A stretch of 64,000 bases of DNA from Epibacterium sp. Ofav1-8 (GCF_022348185.1 NZ_JAKRFD010000001.1:310001-374000); one strand, 5' to 3'; positions 8,483 through 16,766 are shown, counted from the first letter of the stretch. Program-made: numbers and translations. The notes: a model not told the origin generated them from the sequence alone.

Positions 8483-9553
8483 TCATTCGTCGTAGCTGAC
8501 CACCAGGTGATCGGTCACCGGGTAGGACTGGCAGGACAGCACAAAACCCTTTGCGACCTCGTCATCCTCCAGCGCGTGGTTGGCGGCCATCTCGACCTCG
8601 CCCTCGATCACGCGACAGCGGCAGGTGGAGCAGACACCGGCGCGGCACGACCACGGAGCATCCATGGCGTTGTCCAGCGCGGCCTCAAGCACGCTGGTAT
8701 TGCGATCCAGCGTCACCGAGCGGGTGGCCCCATCCAGCGTGATGGCGGCGGTGACCGGCGCACTGGCGGCGGCGTCACTGCTGGCAGCCTTTTTCGCAGC
8801 GCGTCCGGGCTGGTTGGAGGCGAAGAGTTCGAACTTGATCTGCGCATCCGTCAAGCCCGCCGTGCGCAATGCCTCGGCAATGCCAAGCATCATCGGCTCA
8901 GGTCCGCAGATGAACGCGGTGTCGACGCTCTGGATCGGAATCCAGCGTTCGAACAGCTGGGCGCATTTCTCCTGCGTGACCAGCCCGGTGAACAGATCCA
9001 CCTCCTGCGCATCCGCCTCCAGCACATGGATTACCGACAGGCGGCCCATGTAGCGGTTTTTCAGGTCTTCGATCTCCTCGCGGAACATGATCGAGTTGAT
9101 GCCCTTGTTGGCGTAAACCAGCGTGAAACGGGACTGGGGTTCGGCCTGCAGAGTGGTTTTCAGGATCGACAATACCGGCGTGATGCCAGAGCCACCGGCA
9201 AAGCCGAGGTAGTGTTTTTCGGCTGCTGCATCGAGATCGGTGAAAAACCGCCCCTGCGGCGGCATCGCCTCGACCGTGTCGCCGACCTTGAGGTCGGTGT
9301 TGGCCCAGGTCGAGAAAGCCCCGCCATCGACCCGTTTGATGCCGACCTGCAGGATACCCTCGTCCTTGCCCGCACAGATCGAATAGCTGCGGCGCAACTC
9401 GGTGCCGTCGAAATCGCGGCGAAACGTCAGGTATTGGCCTTGGGTGAAGTCGAATTCTGCCGCCGCGCCGTTGACGGGCTTCAGCGTGACCACCACTGCA
9501 TCGCGGATGGTGTGTTTGATGTCGGTGACTTCGAGCGGGTGAAAGCGGGCCAT
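8483..9553 (-). CDS. paaE: 1,2-phenylacetyl-CoA epoxidase, reductase subunit PaaE
   Basis: Electron-transfer subunit of 356 aa for the PaaABCE monooxygenase, which converts phenylacetyl-CoA to ring-1,2-epoxyphenylacetyl-CoA. Domains in order are a ferredoxin-reductase FAD domain with RRSYSICAG (about 55-65), an NAD(P)-binding domain with GFAGGSGITPVLSILK (about 118-133) and ICGPEPMM, and a C-terminal plant-type 2Fe-2S domain with SCRAGVCSTCRCRV and a final Cys in VLSCQ. Its SD (GAGGAGG) lies just behind the paaD stop, 13 bp away. It is the last gene of paaABCDE. Confidence 0.96.
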   Translation of the reverse strand: MARFHPLEVTDIKHTIRDAVVVTLKPVNGAAAEFDFTQGQYLTFRRDFDGTELRRSYSICAGKDEGILQVGIKRVDGGAFSTWANTDLKVGDTVEAMPPQGRFFTDLDAAAEKHYLGFAGGSGITPVLSILKTTLQAEPQSRFTLVYANKGINSIMFREEIEDLKNRYMGRLSVIHVLEADAQEVDLFTGLVTQEKCAQLFERWIPIQSVDTAFICGPEPMMLGIAEALRTAGLTDAQIKFELFASNQPGRAAKKAASSDAAASAPVTAAITLDGATRSVTLDRNTSVLEAALDNAMDAPWSCRAGVCSTCRCRVIEGEVEMAANHALEDDEVAKGFVLSCQSYPVTDHLVVSYDE

Positions 9554-9566
9554 GAGCCAAGCCTCC

Positions 9567-10043
9567 TCAGATACACTTGAAATAATCGAAAGGTTCCAGG
9601 CAGCTGTTGCAGCGCCAATGGGCCTTGCACGGGGTGGAGCCGAACTGGCTCACGCGGGTCACTTCAGGACTGCCGCAGCGGGGGCAATGGTCGGGGCCGC
9701 CAGCGGGGGAGGGCGGCGCGATGCCGTATTCCTCCAGCCGGGCGCGGCCTTTCTCTGAGAGCCAGTCGGTGGTCCAGGGCGGCGCGATCTGGGTCTTGAT
9801 CTCCACGCGCTCAACCCCGTGGGCGGCCAGCGCGGTTTCCACATCCAGCCGAATGATCGAGGTCGCCGGACAGCCCGAATAGGTCGGCGTCAGGGTGACG
9901 ATCAACCCGTCGTCGCTCCACTCAATATCGCGCACGATGCCGAGGTCGACGAGGGAGATCACCGGGATTTCCGGATCGGGCACCGCGTCGAGCCATTCCC
10001 AGATCTGCGCGAGGGAGGGTTGGTTGGATTGCGTGTCTTGCAT
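9567..10043 (-). CDS. paaD: Phenylacetate catabolism protein PaaD
   Basis: DUF59/MIP18-family protein of 158 aa needed for maturation of the phenylacetyl-CoA epoxidase, probably by Fe-S or iron-centre assembly. The N-terminal DUF59 domain has AVPDPEIPVISLVDLGIVRD and TYSGCPATSII. The C-terminus is a zinc-ribbon-like tail with two cysteine pairs: CPRCGSPE and a later C-x-x-C in WRCNSCLEPF. A final Cys is one residue from the end. A structured repeat element occupies most of the 110-bp gap between this gene and paaC. Confidence 0.95.
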   Translation of the reverse strand: MQDTQSNQPSLAQIWEWLDAVPDPEIPVISLVDLGIVRDIEWSDDGLIVTLTPTYSGCPATSIIRLDVETALAAHGVERVEIKTQIAPPWTTDWLSEKGRARLEEYGIAPPSPAGGPDHCPRCGSPEVTRVSQFGSTPCKAHWRCNSCLEPFDYFKCI

Positions 10044-10052
10044 TCAGGCACC

Positions 10053-10133
10053 TCGCCCGGACGATAGGCCGGGCAGCCCCCGACCTCCCCCCCGGGAGGG
10101 GGCTTCACCCCCACCCGAGGCCGGGGGATGCCC
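10053..10133. repeat. Structured repeat element S1 between paaC and paaD
   Basis: The outer arms GGGCAGCCCCCG (10071-10082) and CGGGGGATGCCC (10122-10133) pair at 11 of 12 positions. An additional short GCCCGG/CCGGGC pair precedes them. The sequence aligns along its whole length with 15243-15327, and the arm differences between copies are compensatory. It lies within the paa operon, where it may act on transcript processing or stability. Confidence 0.65.
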
Positions 10134-10153
10134 TATGCGCGTAAAGGCAAACA

Positions 10154-10915
10154 TCACCACGTCGCGCCCGGATAGGCGCGCTGCATCCATTGCATGGTGG
10201 TCAGCAGATGGCCGAGGTGTTCGGTGTGCATCTTGCCATCGCGGCCCCCGCCACGGGCGCGGCGGGCTTCGGGGAGCGTCAGCGTCGCCTCGCCCAGAAC
10301 GCGGGCAAGTGTTTCATCGTAGTCCGCGCGCAAGCTTGCGGGATCGGGGGCAATCCCGGCCTCGACCAGCGCTGCATCCACCGCGTCGCTCAGGAACATC
10401 TCGCCCACATAGGGGTAAAGGTAATCGAGCGCTGCCTGCATCCGGGCGTGGCTTTCCGCGGTGCCGTCGCCAAGGCCCACGACGGTCTCGGCAGAGCGCT
10501 CCAGATGGTAGGTCGCTTCCTTCACCGCCTTTGCGGCGATAGCCGCGACACGCTCGTCAGAGGACCCGGTCAGCGCGCGCAGTTGCAGCACGTGCCAGGC
10601 ATCAAACAGGAACTGCCGCATCAGGGTCTGGCCAAAATCGCCGTTTGGCATTTCGACCAGCAGCAGGTTGCGGAAGTCCCAGGCATCGCGCAGGAAAGCC
10701 AGATCATCTGCGGACTTTCCCTCGCCCTGAACCTCCGCTGCAAGACCAAGCCACATCTGGGTCTGACCGATGAGATCGAGCGCTGTATTGGCGAGGGCGA
10801 TATCCTCTTCCAGCACCGGCGCGTGGCCGCACCATTCGCTGACACGATGGCCGAGGATCAGGGTGTTGTCCCCCATCCGCAGCAGGAATTCATAAAAAGC
10901 AGCGTCGCGCGACAT
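10154..10915 (-). CDS. paaC: 1,2-phenylacetyl-CoA epoxidase structural subunit PaaC
   Basis: Ferritin-like structural subunit of 253 aa that forms the PaaA-PaaC catalytic core. The start resembles other PaaC proteins (MSRDAAFYEFLLRMGDNTLILGHRVSEW), and residues such as EDIALANTALDLIGQTQMWL form the first long helix of the four-helix bundle. PaaC lacks the iron ligands of PaaA. The ATG at 10915 overlaps the paaB TGA by one base (TGATG); a GTG three bases upstream is an alternative start. Length matches the family. Confidence 0.95.
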   Translation of the reverse strand: MSRDAAFYEFLLRMGDNTLILGHRVSEWCGHAPVLEEDIALANTALDLIGQTQMWLGLAAEVQGEGKSADDLAFLRDAWDFRNLLLVEMPNGDFGQTLMRQFLFDAWHVLQLRALTGSSDERVAAIAAKAVKEATYHLERSAETVVGLGDGTAESHARMQAALDYLYPYVGEMFLSDAVDAALVEAGIAPDPASLRADYDETLARVLGEATLTLPEARRARGGGRDGKMHTEHLGHLLTTMQWMQRAYPGATW

Positions 10916-11199
10916 CACATCGCCCCCACGTCTTCGGGAATGTCGTAAAATGAGGGATGACGGTAGACCTTGCTCTCGGAGGGCTCATACATGGGGCCTT
11001 TGTCGGAGGGCGAGGAGGCGGTGATCTGCGCCGCCTCGACCACCCAGATCGACACGCCTTCATTGCGGCGGGTGTAGACGTCGCGGGCGTTCTTGATCGC
11101 CATTTCCGCGTCCGGCGCGTGCAGGCTGCCGACGTGGCGGTGGCTGAGGCCATGCTGGCCGCGGATGAAGATTTCCCAGAGGGGCCATTCGGTTTTCAT
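10915..11199 (-). CDS. paaB: 1,2-phenylacetyl-CoA epoxidase subunit PaaB
   Basis: Small subunit of 94 aa that bridges the epoxidase heterodimers. It shows the family pattern EWPLWEIFIRGQHGLSHRHV at the start and AIKNARDVYTRRNEGVSIWV in the middle. The stop codon overlaps the start of paaC by one base. Between it and paaA is an 88-bp gap with a strong hairpin (11227-11250). Confidence 0.96.
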   Translation of the reverse strand: MKTEWPLWEIFIRGQHGLSHRHVGSLHAPDAEMAIKNARDVYTRRNEGVSIWVVEAAQITASSPSDKGPMYEPSESKVYRHPSFYDIPEDVGAM

Positions 11200-11226
11200 G
11201 TTTGGTCCTTTCGGTGCTGAGACAGG

Positions 11227-11250
11227 GCGCGCCCGGGGCTGCGGGCGCGC
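11227..11250 (-). promoter_or_regulatory. Intercistronic hairpin between paaA and paaB
   Basis: GCGCGCCC (11227-11234) and GGGCGCGC (11243-11250) form a perfect 8-bp stem with an 8-nt loop. It lies 37 bp after the paaA stop, with no T-run. It may stabilise the paaA mRNA end or lower expression of the distal genes. Confidence 0.5.
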
Positions 11251-11287
11251 GGCGCTGCCGCAGGGAATGTCAAAACGAAGGGGGCGC

Positions 11288-12280
11288 TTATTCCGCCGCC
11301 ATCTTGCGGGCGCGTTTCTTCTCGGCGTGGGCCATCATGCCCTCGCGTACCCAAGCCCCGTCATCCCAAGCTTTGTTACGTGCGGCCAGACGGTCGGTGT
11401 TACAGGGGCCGTTGCCCTTGATGACCTCAAAGAACTCCTCCCAATCGGGCTCGGAAAAGTCGTAACCGCCCTTTTCCTCGTTCCACGTGAGGTTCTCGTC
11501 CGGCACCGTCAGTCCGAGGTATTCGGCCTGTGGTACAGTCTGGTCGACGAACTTCTGACGCAGCTCGTCATTGGTGTTCATCTTGATCTTCCACGCCATC
11601 GACTGCGCGGAATGGACAGAGTCCTTGTCCGAGGGGCCGAACATCATCAGCGCCGGATACCAGAAGCGGTTGAGCGCATCCTGGGCCATGGCTTTTTGCT
11701 GCGCATTGCCCTGCGCCATCTTCATCATGATGTCAAAGCCCTGACGCTGGTGGAAACTCTCTTCCTTGCAGACGCGGATCATCGCACGCGAATAGGGGCC
11801 AAAGGACGTGCGCTGCAGCGGCACCTGATTCATGATTGCCGCGCCATCGACCAGCCAACCGACCGCGCCCATATCGGCCCATGTCAGCGTCGGGTAGTTG
11901 AAGATCGACGAATACTTCATCCGCCCATCCAGCAGCATCTCGGTCATCTCATCGCGGCTGACGCCCAGCGTTTCAGCGGCGCAATAGAGATAGAGCCCAT
12001 GGCCCGCCTCATCCTGCACCTTGGCCAGGAGGATCGCCTTGCGCTCCAATGTTGGCGCGCGGGTGATCCAGTTGCCCTCCGGCAGTTGGCCGACGATTTC
12101 GGAATGGGCGTGCTGGCCGATCTGGCGGATCAGCGTTTTGCGATAGCCTTCGGGCATCCAGTCCTTGGGCTCGATCTTTTCGCCCGCGTCGATGCGGGCC
12201 TGAAACGCGCGCTCCTTGGCGCTCATCTCGTCCGCGGATTTTAGTCCCGTGCCGGTCGATCTGACCATTTGCGCGTACAT
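11288..12280 (-). CDS. paaA: 1,2-phenylacetyl-CoA epoxidase catalytic subunit PaaA
   Basis: Catalytic di-iron subunit of 330 aa that epoxidises the aromatic ring of phenylacetyl-CoA. Ferritin-like iron-binding motifs are visible as [13 protein letters not shown] (E-x-x-H) and [12 protein letters not shown] (E-x-x-H). The ATG at 12280 ([12 protein letters not shown]) is preceded by GGAGGA at a good distance, whereas an upstream in-frame ATG lacks a ribosome-binding site. It is the first gene of paaABCDE; the region upstream to 12524 is shared with a divergent GntR regulator. Confidence 0.96.
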   Translation of the reverse strand: MYAQMVRSTGTGLKSADEMSAKERAFQARIDAGEKIEPKDWMPEGYRKTLIRQIGQHAHSEIVGQLPEGNWITRAPTLERKAILLAKVQDEAGHGLYLYCAAETLGVSRDEMTEMLLDGRMKYSSIFNYPTLTWADMGAVGWLVDGAAIMNQVPLQRTSFGPYSRAMIRVCKEESFHQRQGFDIMMKMAQGNAQQKAMAQDALNRFWYPALMMFGPSDKDSVHSAQSMAWKIKMNTNDELRQKFVDQTVPQAEYLGLTVPDENLTWNEEKGGYDFSEPDWEEFFEVIKGNGPCNTDRLAARNKAWDDGAWVREGMMAHAEKKRARKMAAE

Positions 12281-12524
12281 GGCTGGCTCCTCCGGTCCTG
12301 GCCCAATACTCGGCCCGAATAACTTGGCGTGCATCGCCGCATGTTGCGCGACGCAGGATCAATCTACGCCCGCGCTCGATTCGGCTCAAGAGAAATGTAA
12401 CACAAAAATACACATTAGCAAAAAGCGGTAACGCATTGGGGTGACCACCCAGGCGGGTTGCCCTGCCGCGTTGCCAATGTTGCCCTTGCTGCCGTAAGCA
12501 GGGGGCAGGCAGCAGGAGACAGCG
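12281..12524. promoter_or_regulatory. Divergent promoter region, paaA / gntR
   Basis: This 244-bp gap separates paaA from the divergent regulator gene. It contains an A/T-rich stretch at 12390-12423 with an imperfect dyad AATGT (12394-12398) / ACATT (12412-12416), which stands out from the GC-rich surroundings. It is a reasonable place for the paa promoter and for a GntR operator. No other feature is seen. Confidence 0.45.
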
Positions 12525-13175
12525 ATGGCCGGGCAGACAGATACGCTGATTGCCGCGATCCTTGAGGATATCGACGCCGGGCGGCTGGCGCCGGGGCAGG
12601 AGATTGACGAGGCCGCATTGGCTGCGCGCCATTCGGTGTCGCGCACCCCGATCCGCGAGGCCTATATCCAGCTCGAAGCCTCTGGCCTGATCCGGCGTCT
12701 GCCCCGCAAGGGCGCAGTGCTGTTCAAACCCACGCTGGAGGAATTCCTCGCCATCCAGGAGGTGCATGCGCAGCTGGAGGGGCAGGCGGCGGGGTTGGCC
12801 GCGCGGCGGATCTCGCCTGTGTTGCGAGAGCAGTTGCACGCGGTGGTCGCAGCCTGCGAGGCGCATGCGTCGGAAAAGGGCGACGCCGACCCCGATGGGT
12901 ATTACCAGTTGAACCTGCGGTTTCATGAAACGGTCGCGCTGGGCGCGGCAAATCCGTTTCTGGTCGAAATGATAAAGACCAATGCCCGCAAGCTGATGGC
13001 CTATTATCGTGCGCGCTACCGCTATCCCGGTGCCATTGCGCAATCGGCGCTGGAGCATCGCGAGATCGCGACGCTGATCCTGTCGCATGACCGCGACGGT
13101 GCCGAGGCCGCGATGCAGGCGCATGTGCTGTTTGATCAGGTCACGGTGATGGATCTGCTGGCCGCCCTTGGCTAG
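12525..13175 (+). CDS. GntR-family regulator, FadR/FCD subfamily; candidate paa regulator
   Basis: Transcription factor of 216 aa. The N-terminal winged helix (about 5-70) contains LAARHSVSRTPIREAYIQLE, a standard GntR recognition helix. The C-terminal all-helical FCD domain (about 75-205) binds small carboxylic effectors and contains the metal/ligand-type residues of FYH-like segment NLRFHETVALGAANPFL. The start is supported by AGGAGA 8 nt upstream. It is divergent from paaABCDE, so it probably controls that operon in place of PaaX or PaaR. Its TAG is shared with the convergent amidotransferase gene. Confidence 0.9.
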   Translation: MAGQTDTLIAAILEDIDAGRLAPGQEIDEAALAARHSVSRTPIREAYIQLEASGLIRRLPRKGAVLFKPTLEEFLAIQEVHAQLEGQAAGLAARRISPVLREQLHAVVAACEAHASEKGDADPDGYYQLNLRFHETVALGAANPFLVEMIKTNARKLMAYYRARYRYPGAIAQSALEHREIATLILSHDRDGAEAAMQAHVLFDQVTVMDLLAALG

Positions 13176-13882
13176 GCGGCGCGCGCAGCCTCGAAAAACC
13201 GTGCGATGGCCTCTGCCAGTGCGGGCTGGTCGACCTTCTGCTGCAGGCTCTCTTGCGCGCGGGCGTAGACCTCGGGGCCCATGTCCTGCCGCAGTTCTTC
13301 GGTTAGCGCGCTTATGAACGCATGGGTCATTTCCGGGTGATGCTGGCTGGTGGCGATATGGGTGCCGAGGGTGAAACCGGTGTTGTGGCCGTCGCGGGTC
13401 ATTAACGGGTCGGCCCCTTTCGGCAAGTCGCGCACATATTCCACATGAGAGCCGTAGATCGAGACCACCTCCGGCAGCTCAGCGGCCCACTCCGGGCGCG
13501 CAACCAGGTGATTCTCTGTGCGGCCATGCACCCAGCCGCCGGGCAGAGTGTCGACGCGACCACCCAAGGCGAGTGCAATCGCCTGATGGCCGAAACAGGC
13601 GCCAAAAAGCGGCAGGCGCAACGCATGCATCTGCCGGATCAGATCCAAAAGACGCGTCACCCACGGCGCGCCGGACCGTGTTGAGGCCGGGCTGCCGGTG
13701 ATTATCGCGCCGTCATAAGTACTTATATCTTCGGGAAAAATATCGTCCTTCACCGCAAAAACATCACAGGACCAGTGGGGCCGCGCCATCTGCACCAAAG
13801 TGGTGAACTTCTCACCATCCATCGGGTGCCTGTGTGCAAAGGCGCTGTCGTCCGTATTGGTCATCAAAATCGCAATGCGCAT
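13172..13882 (-). CDS. Class I glutamine amidotransferase-like protein
   Basis: Stand-alone class I GATase of 236 aa. The nucleophile elbow GACFGHQAIALALGG gives Cys96, and QHHPE gives His182 and Glu184 as the rest of the triad. There is no synthetase domain, so it is not GMP synthase. Relatives include gamma-glutamyl hydrolases such as PuuD and the GATase components of amine gamma-glutamylation pathways. It is divergent from a P450 gene that is followed by a glutamine-synthetase-like gene, which fits a ligase/hydrolase pair. The ATG at 13882 was preferred over upstream in-frame starts because the fold begins there (MRIAILMTN). Confidence 0.88.
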   Translation of the reverse strand: MRIAILMTNTDDSAFAHRHPMDGEKFTTLVQMARPHWSCDVFAVKDDIFPEDISTYDGAIITGSPASTRSGAPWVTRLLDLIRQMHALRLPLFGACFGHQAIALALGGRVDTLPGGWVHGRTENHLVARPEWAAELPEVVSIYGSHVEYVRDLPKGADPLMTRDGHNTGFTLGTHIATSQHHPEMTHAFISALTEELRQDMGPEVYARAQESLQQKVDQPALAEAIARFFEAARAA

Positions 13883-13955
13883 GTTCAGGCTTCCCATATG
13901 CATATTTACAGTGCTTAATAATATACATGTGAAGCAACCCAAAGGAAGCCCCGCC
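13883..13955. promoter_or_regulatory. Divergent AT-rich promoter region, GATase / P450
   Basis: The 73-bp gap is markedly AT-rich (including CATATGCATATTTACA and TTAATAATATACATG) in a GC-rich genome. It separates two divergent genes, so it must hold both promoters. Individual -10 and -35 boxes cannot be assigned with confidence. Confidence 0.5.
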
Positions 13956-15215
13956 ATGACGATCTGGACCCCGACCGATGATGGATACGCGGACCTGTCG
14001 AGCCATGACGCCTTTGCCGGTGGTGCGCCGCACAACACCTTTGCCCGGCTCCGGCGTGATGATCCGCTGCATTGGACAGACTACCCGGACGGGCAGAATT
14101 TCTGGTCGGTGACGCGCTACGATGACATCACCAAGATGAACAAGAACACAGAGGTGTTCTCCTCGGCGCGCGGCATCCGCATGGAAGACCAGACCTATGA
14201 GGAATACCTCGCACGGCGCACCTTTCAGGAAACCGACCCGCCCGAGCATTCACAGGTGCGGATGAAACTGCTGAAGGCGTTCTCCAAAACCACCATGGCG
14301 CAATACGAGGACGACATCCGCGACCTCTGCGCCGAAATTCTGGACGCGGCGCTGGCAAAGGGCAGCTTTGACGCCACCAAGGAGATCGCCCGGCAACTGC
14401 CGATGCGGATGCTGGGGCGCGTGGTGGGTCTACCGGACGCAGATCTGCCGTGGCTGGTGGAAAAGGGTGACGCACTGATCGCCAATACCGACCCGGATTT
14501 CACCTCGCATGTGCTGGATAAAATGGACACGGATGAATTCCGCATGATGCCCTTCAACTCTCCGGCGGGGGCAGAATTATACATCTATGCCAAGGAGTTG
14601 ATGGAAGCCAAGGAAAAGGCGGGCGACACATCCGGCGTGCTCAACATGATCTTGCAGCCGGCGCGGGATGGATCAGTCATTACCGAGACCGAGTTTCGCA
14701 ATTTCTTCTGCCTCTTGGTGGCGGCGGGCAATGACACCACGCGTTATTCCATCGCCGCTGGCATTCAAGCGATGTGTCATCAGCCGGAGCTTTTGGCGCA
14801 GATGCAGGCGGGTGGCGATGTCTGGGAGACGGCGGCGGATGAGATCATCCGCTGGGCGACGCCCGCGCTCTATTTCCGCCGCACCGCGACGCAGGATGTA
14901 GAGATGCACGGCAAGACCATCCGCGAAGGCGACAAGGTGCTCTATTGGTTTGCCTCGGCCAATCGCGACGACAGCTATTTTGACGACCCGTTCCGGGTGA
15001 ACCTGATGCGCAATCCAAACCGGCACCTGTCCTTTGGCCAGTTTGGTCCGCATGTCTGCCTTGGCATGTGGCTGGCGCGGCTGGAGGTCACCGTGCTGTT
15101 TCAGGAGCTTGCCAAGCGGATCAAGTCCATCGAGCCAGCCGGTGCCCATAAATTCCTGCGCTCGAATTTCGTCGGCGGCATCAAGGAATTGCCGGTTCGG
15201 GTGGAAGCCGCGTAG
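13956..15215 (+). CDS. Cytochrome P450
   Basis: Soluble class I bacterial P450 of 419 aa. Visible landmarks are the I-helix oxygen-activation motif AAGNDTTR (about 256-263), the K-helix E-x-x-R in DEIIRW (Glu296, Arg299) and the haem loop FGQFGPHVCLGMWLARLE with Cys368 as axial ligand. Its substrate is unknown. No ferredoxin or ferredoxin-reductase gene is adjacent, so electrons must come from partners encoded elsewhere. The ATG at 13956 has AAAGGAAG upstream. A glutamine-synthetase-like gene follows 192 bp downstream, with repeat element S2 between. Confidence 0.94.
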   Translation: MTIWTPTDDGYADLSSHDAFAGGAPHNTFARLRRDDPLHWTDYPDGQNFWSVTRYDDITKMNKNTEVFSSARGIRMEDQTYEEYLARRTFQETDPPEHSQVRMKLLKAFSKTTMAQYEDDIRDLCAEILDAALAKGSFDATKEIARQLPMRMLGRVVGLPDADLPWLVEKGDALIANTDPDFTSHVLDKMDTDEFRMMPFNSPAGAELYIYAKELMEAKEKAGDTSGVLNMILQPARDGSVITETEFRNFFCLLVAAGNDTTRYSIAAGIQAMCHQPELLAQMQAGGDVWETAADEIIRWATPALYFRRTATQDVEMHGKTIREGDKVLYWFASANRDDSYFDDPFRVNLMRNPNRHLSFGQFGPHVCLGMWLARLEVTVLFQELAKRIKSIEPAGAHKFLRSNFVGGIKELPVRVEAA

Positions 15216-15242
15216 GCTCAAGCTCGTCAGGTTGAAACTGGG

Positions 15243-15327
15243 TCGCCCGGGCGAAGAGCCCGGGCAGCGCCCGACCCTCCCCCCAGGGAGGGCGCTTTTG
15301 CGCCCACCCTAGGATCGGGCGCTGCCC
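15243..15327. repeat. Structured repeat element S2 between P450 and GS-like genes
   Basis: The first hairpin has GCCCGGGC arms (15245-15252 and 15258-15265). It runs into an outer stem of perfect 13-bp arms, GGGCAGCGCCCGA (15262-15274) and TCGGGCGCTGCCC (15315-15327), which encloses GGGCGC/GCGCCC (15290-15305). It aligns with 10053-10133, and the stem differences are compensatory, so the structure rather than the primary sequence is conserved. Confidence 0.7.
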
Positions 15328-15407
15328 TTACGTGGGCGCGTTCCGCAGATCCCAAGGCCAAGACGCACGCCAAAGATGCGCAGGCCGCCAACAGGAAAGG
15401 AAGCCAA

Positions 15408-16697
15408 ATGAAAACCCGCCTGCGCGCGCTTTTCTGCGACCATCTCAGTATCATGCGCGGAAAATACCTGCCGCATTCCAAGATCGGAGACGATGACACC
15501 CGGTTCTGCCGCTCCGTCTTTGGCACCCATTATGACCGCGATCTGCTGGACGCGCCGGGGTCGATGGTGAAACAGGGCCTGCCGGATATGGAACTGCGCT
15601 GGCGCGGCGAGGAGATCCGCGACAGCTGGCATGCCTCGACCAAGATCGTGCTGGGCGATCTCTATGATGATGCGGGCGCGCCGCTCACGCTCTGTCCGCG
15701 GGGGGCGCTGAAACGCGCGGTGGCGGATTGGCAGGCCAAGGGGCTTTCGCCAAAAATTGGCATCGAGCTGGAGGCCTTTGCCCTGCAACCCGATGATTAC
15801 GGGCGGCTGGTGCCCTATGATGCGCCGGGCGGCGTGGTCTATGGCACCGGACCTTTTGCCGACCCGCTGCGGTTCAACGACCGGATCTGGGCGATGGCGG
15901 ATGAGATGGGCTTCTCGCTCGATATGATCACCGCCGAGTTTGACAGCCCGCAGTTTGAATACACGCTGACCTTTGACGATGCCGTCAAAGCGGTCGATGA
16001 CATCGTGCTGTTTCGCCTGATGGCGCGGGAGATTGCGCTGGAATACGGGATCGTCCTGACCTTCATGCCCAAGCCGGTGGCACAGGCCGGTGGCTCGGGC
16101 ATGCATGTGAACCTGTCGTTTGCGGATGAGGCCGGGGGCAATGCGCTTTCGTCCGGACCCAAAGGTGGGCCGGAGCATATGAATGATCTGGCGCGCGGCT
16201 GCCTTGCCGGGTTTCTGCATCACCACAAGGGTCTGGCCGGTCTGATCGCGCCCACCGCCAACAGCTACATGCGCTTGCAGCCGGGGAGCCTGTCGGGCTT
16301 CTGGCAGAACTGGGGCGGCGATCATCGCAATGTCACCACGCGGATCAGTTCCGAGGGCGGTGCCAAGGCACGGCTGGAGCATCGGATGGCGGATGCCTCG
16401 TCGAACCCTTACACCACGGTGGCGGCGCTGTTGCAGGCGGCACGGCTTGGGGTGGAGAACGGCTATGAACTGGGGCCGATGGAAACCGGCGACGGGTTCG
16501 ATCGCACGGATACTCGCGAAAGCACCGCAATGACGCTGAAGGGCGCGGTGGCGGATCTGGAGAAGGACGTCGCGCTGACGCAGGCGGTGGGCGCAGATCT
16601 GGTCGCCAATCACGTCTACATGAAACAAAAAGAGGTCCGCAAAACCCGTGATCTGGAAGGCGACGCCCTGCGCGATTTCTACGTGCATTTTGTCTGA
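15408..16697 (+). CDS. Glutamine synthetase-like (gamma-glutamyl-amine ligase type)
   Basis: Protein of 429 aa with the glutamine-synthetase catalytic fold. Seen in order are the metal-ligand motif KIGIELEAFAL (about 120-130), EFDSPQFEYTL, the metal/ATP histidine motif GGSGMHVNLSF, the substrate and phosphate loop NSYMRLQPGSLSGFWQNWGG, and RLEHRMADASSNPY. It is shorter than housekeeping GlnA, and the usual GlnA adenylylation-site motif was not recognised. Such proteins (PuuA, IpuC, GMA synthetase, aniline GS-like) usually ligate glutamate to an amine. Next to a P450 and a GATase, a role in activating an amine substrate is a reasonable inference. SD AAGGAAG precedes the ATG. Confidence 0.9.
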   Translation: MKTRLRALFCDHLSIMRGKYLPHSKIGDDDTRFCRSVFGTHYDRDLLDAPGSMVKQGLPDMELRWRGEEIRDSWHASTKIVLGDLYDDAGAPLTLCPRGALKRAVADWQAKGLSPKIGIELEAFALQPDDYGRLVPYDAPGGVVYGTGPFADPLRFNDRIWAMADEMGFSLDMITAEFDSPQFEYTLTFDDAVKAVDDIVLFRLMAREIALEYGIVLTFMPKPVAQAGGSGMHVNLSFADEAGGNALSSGPKGGPEHMNDLARGCLAGFLHHHKGLAGLIAPTANSYMRLQPGSLSGFWQNWGGDHRNVTTRISSEGGAKARLEHRMADASSNPYTTVAALLQAARLGVENGYELGPMETGDGFDRTDTRESTAMTLKGAVADLEKDVALTQAVGADLVANHVYMKQKEVRKTRDLEGDALRDFYVHFV

Positions 16698-16733
16698 CGG
16701 ATTGTCTGAACTGGGACACAGATGATGGTCGAT

Positions 16734-16766
16734 GCGCAGGCCCGCTGCGGCCTGCGCTTGCTTTTG
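16734..16766 (+). terminator. Probable rho-independent terminator after the GS-like gene
   Basis: GCGCAGGCC (16734-16742) and GGCCTGCGC (16749-16757) form a perfect 9-bp stem with a 6-nt loop. TTGCTTTTG follows. It lies 37 bp after the stop codon and 56 bp before the FkbM methyltransferase gene. Confidence 0.65.

Noticed and set aside
12009-13124. 371-codon minus frame spanning the paaA start and the gntR gene
   Set aside because: It overlaps two real genes in other frames and the promoter between them, and its translation has no recognisable family.
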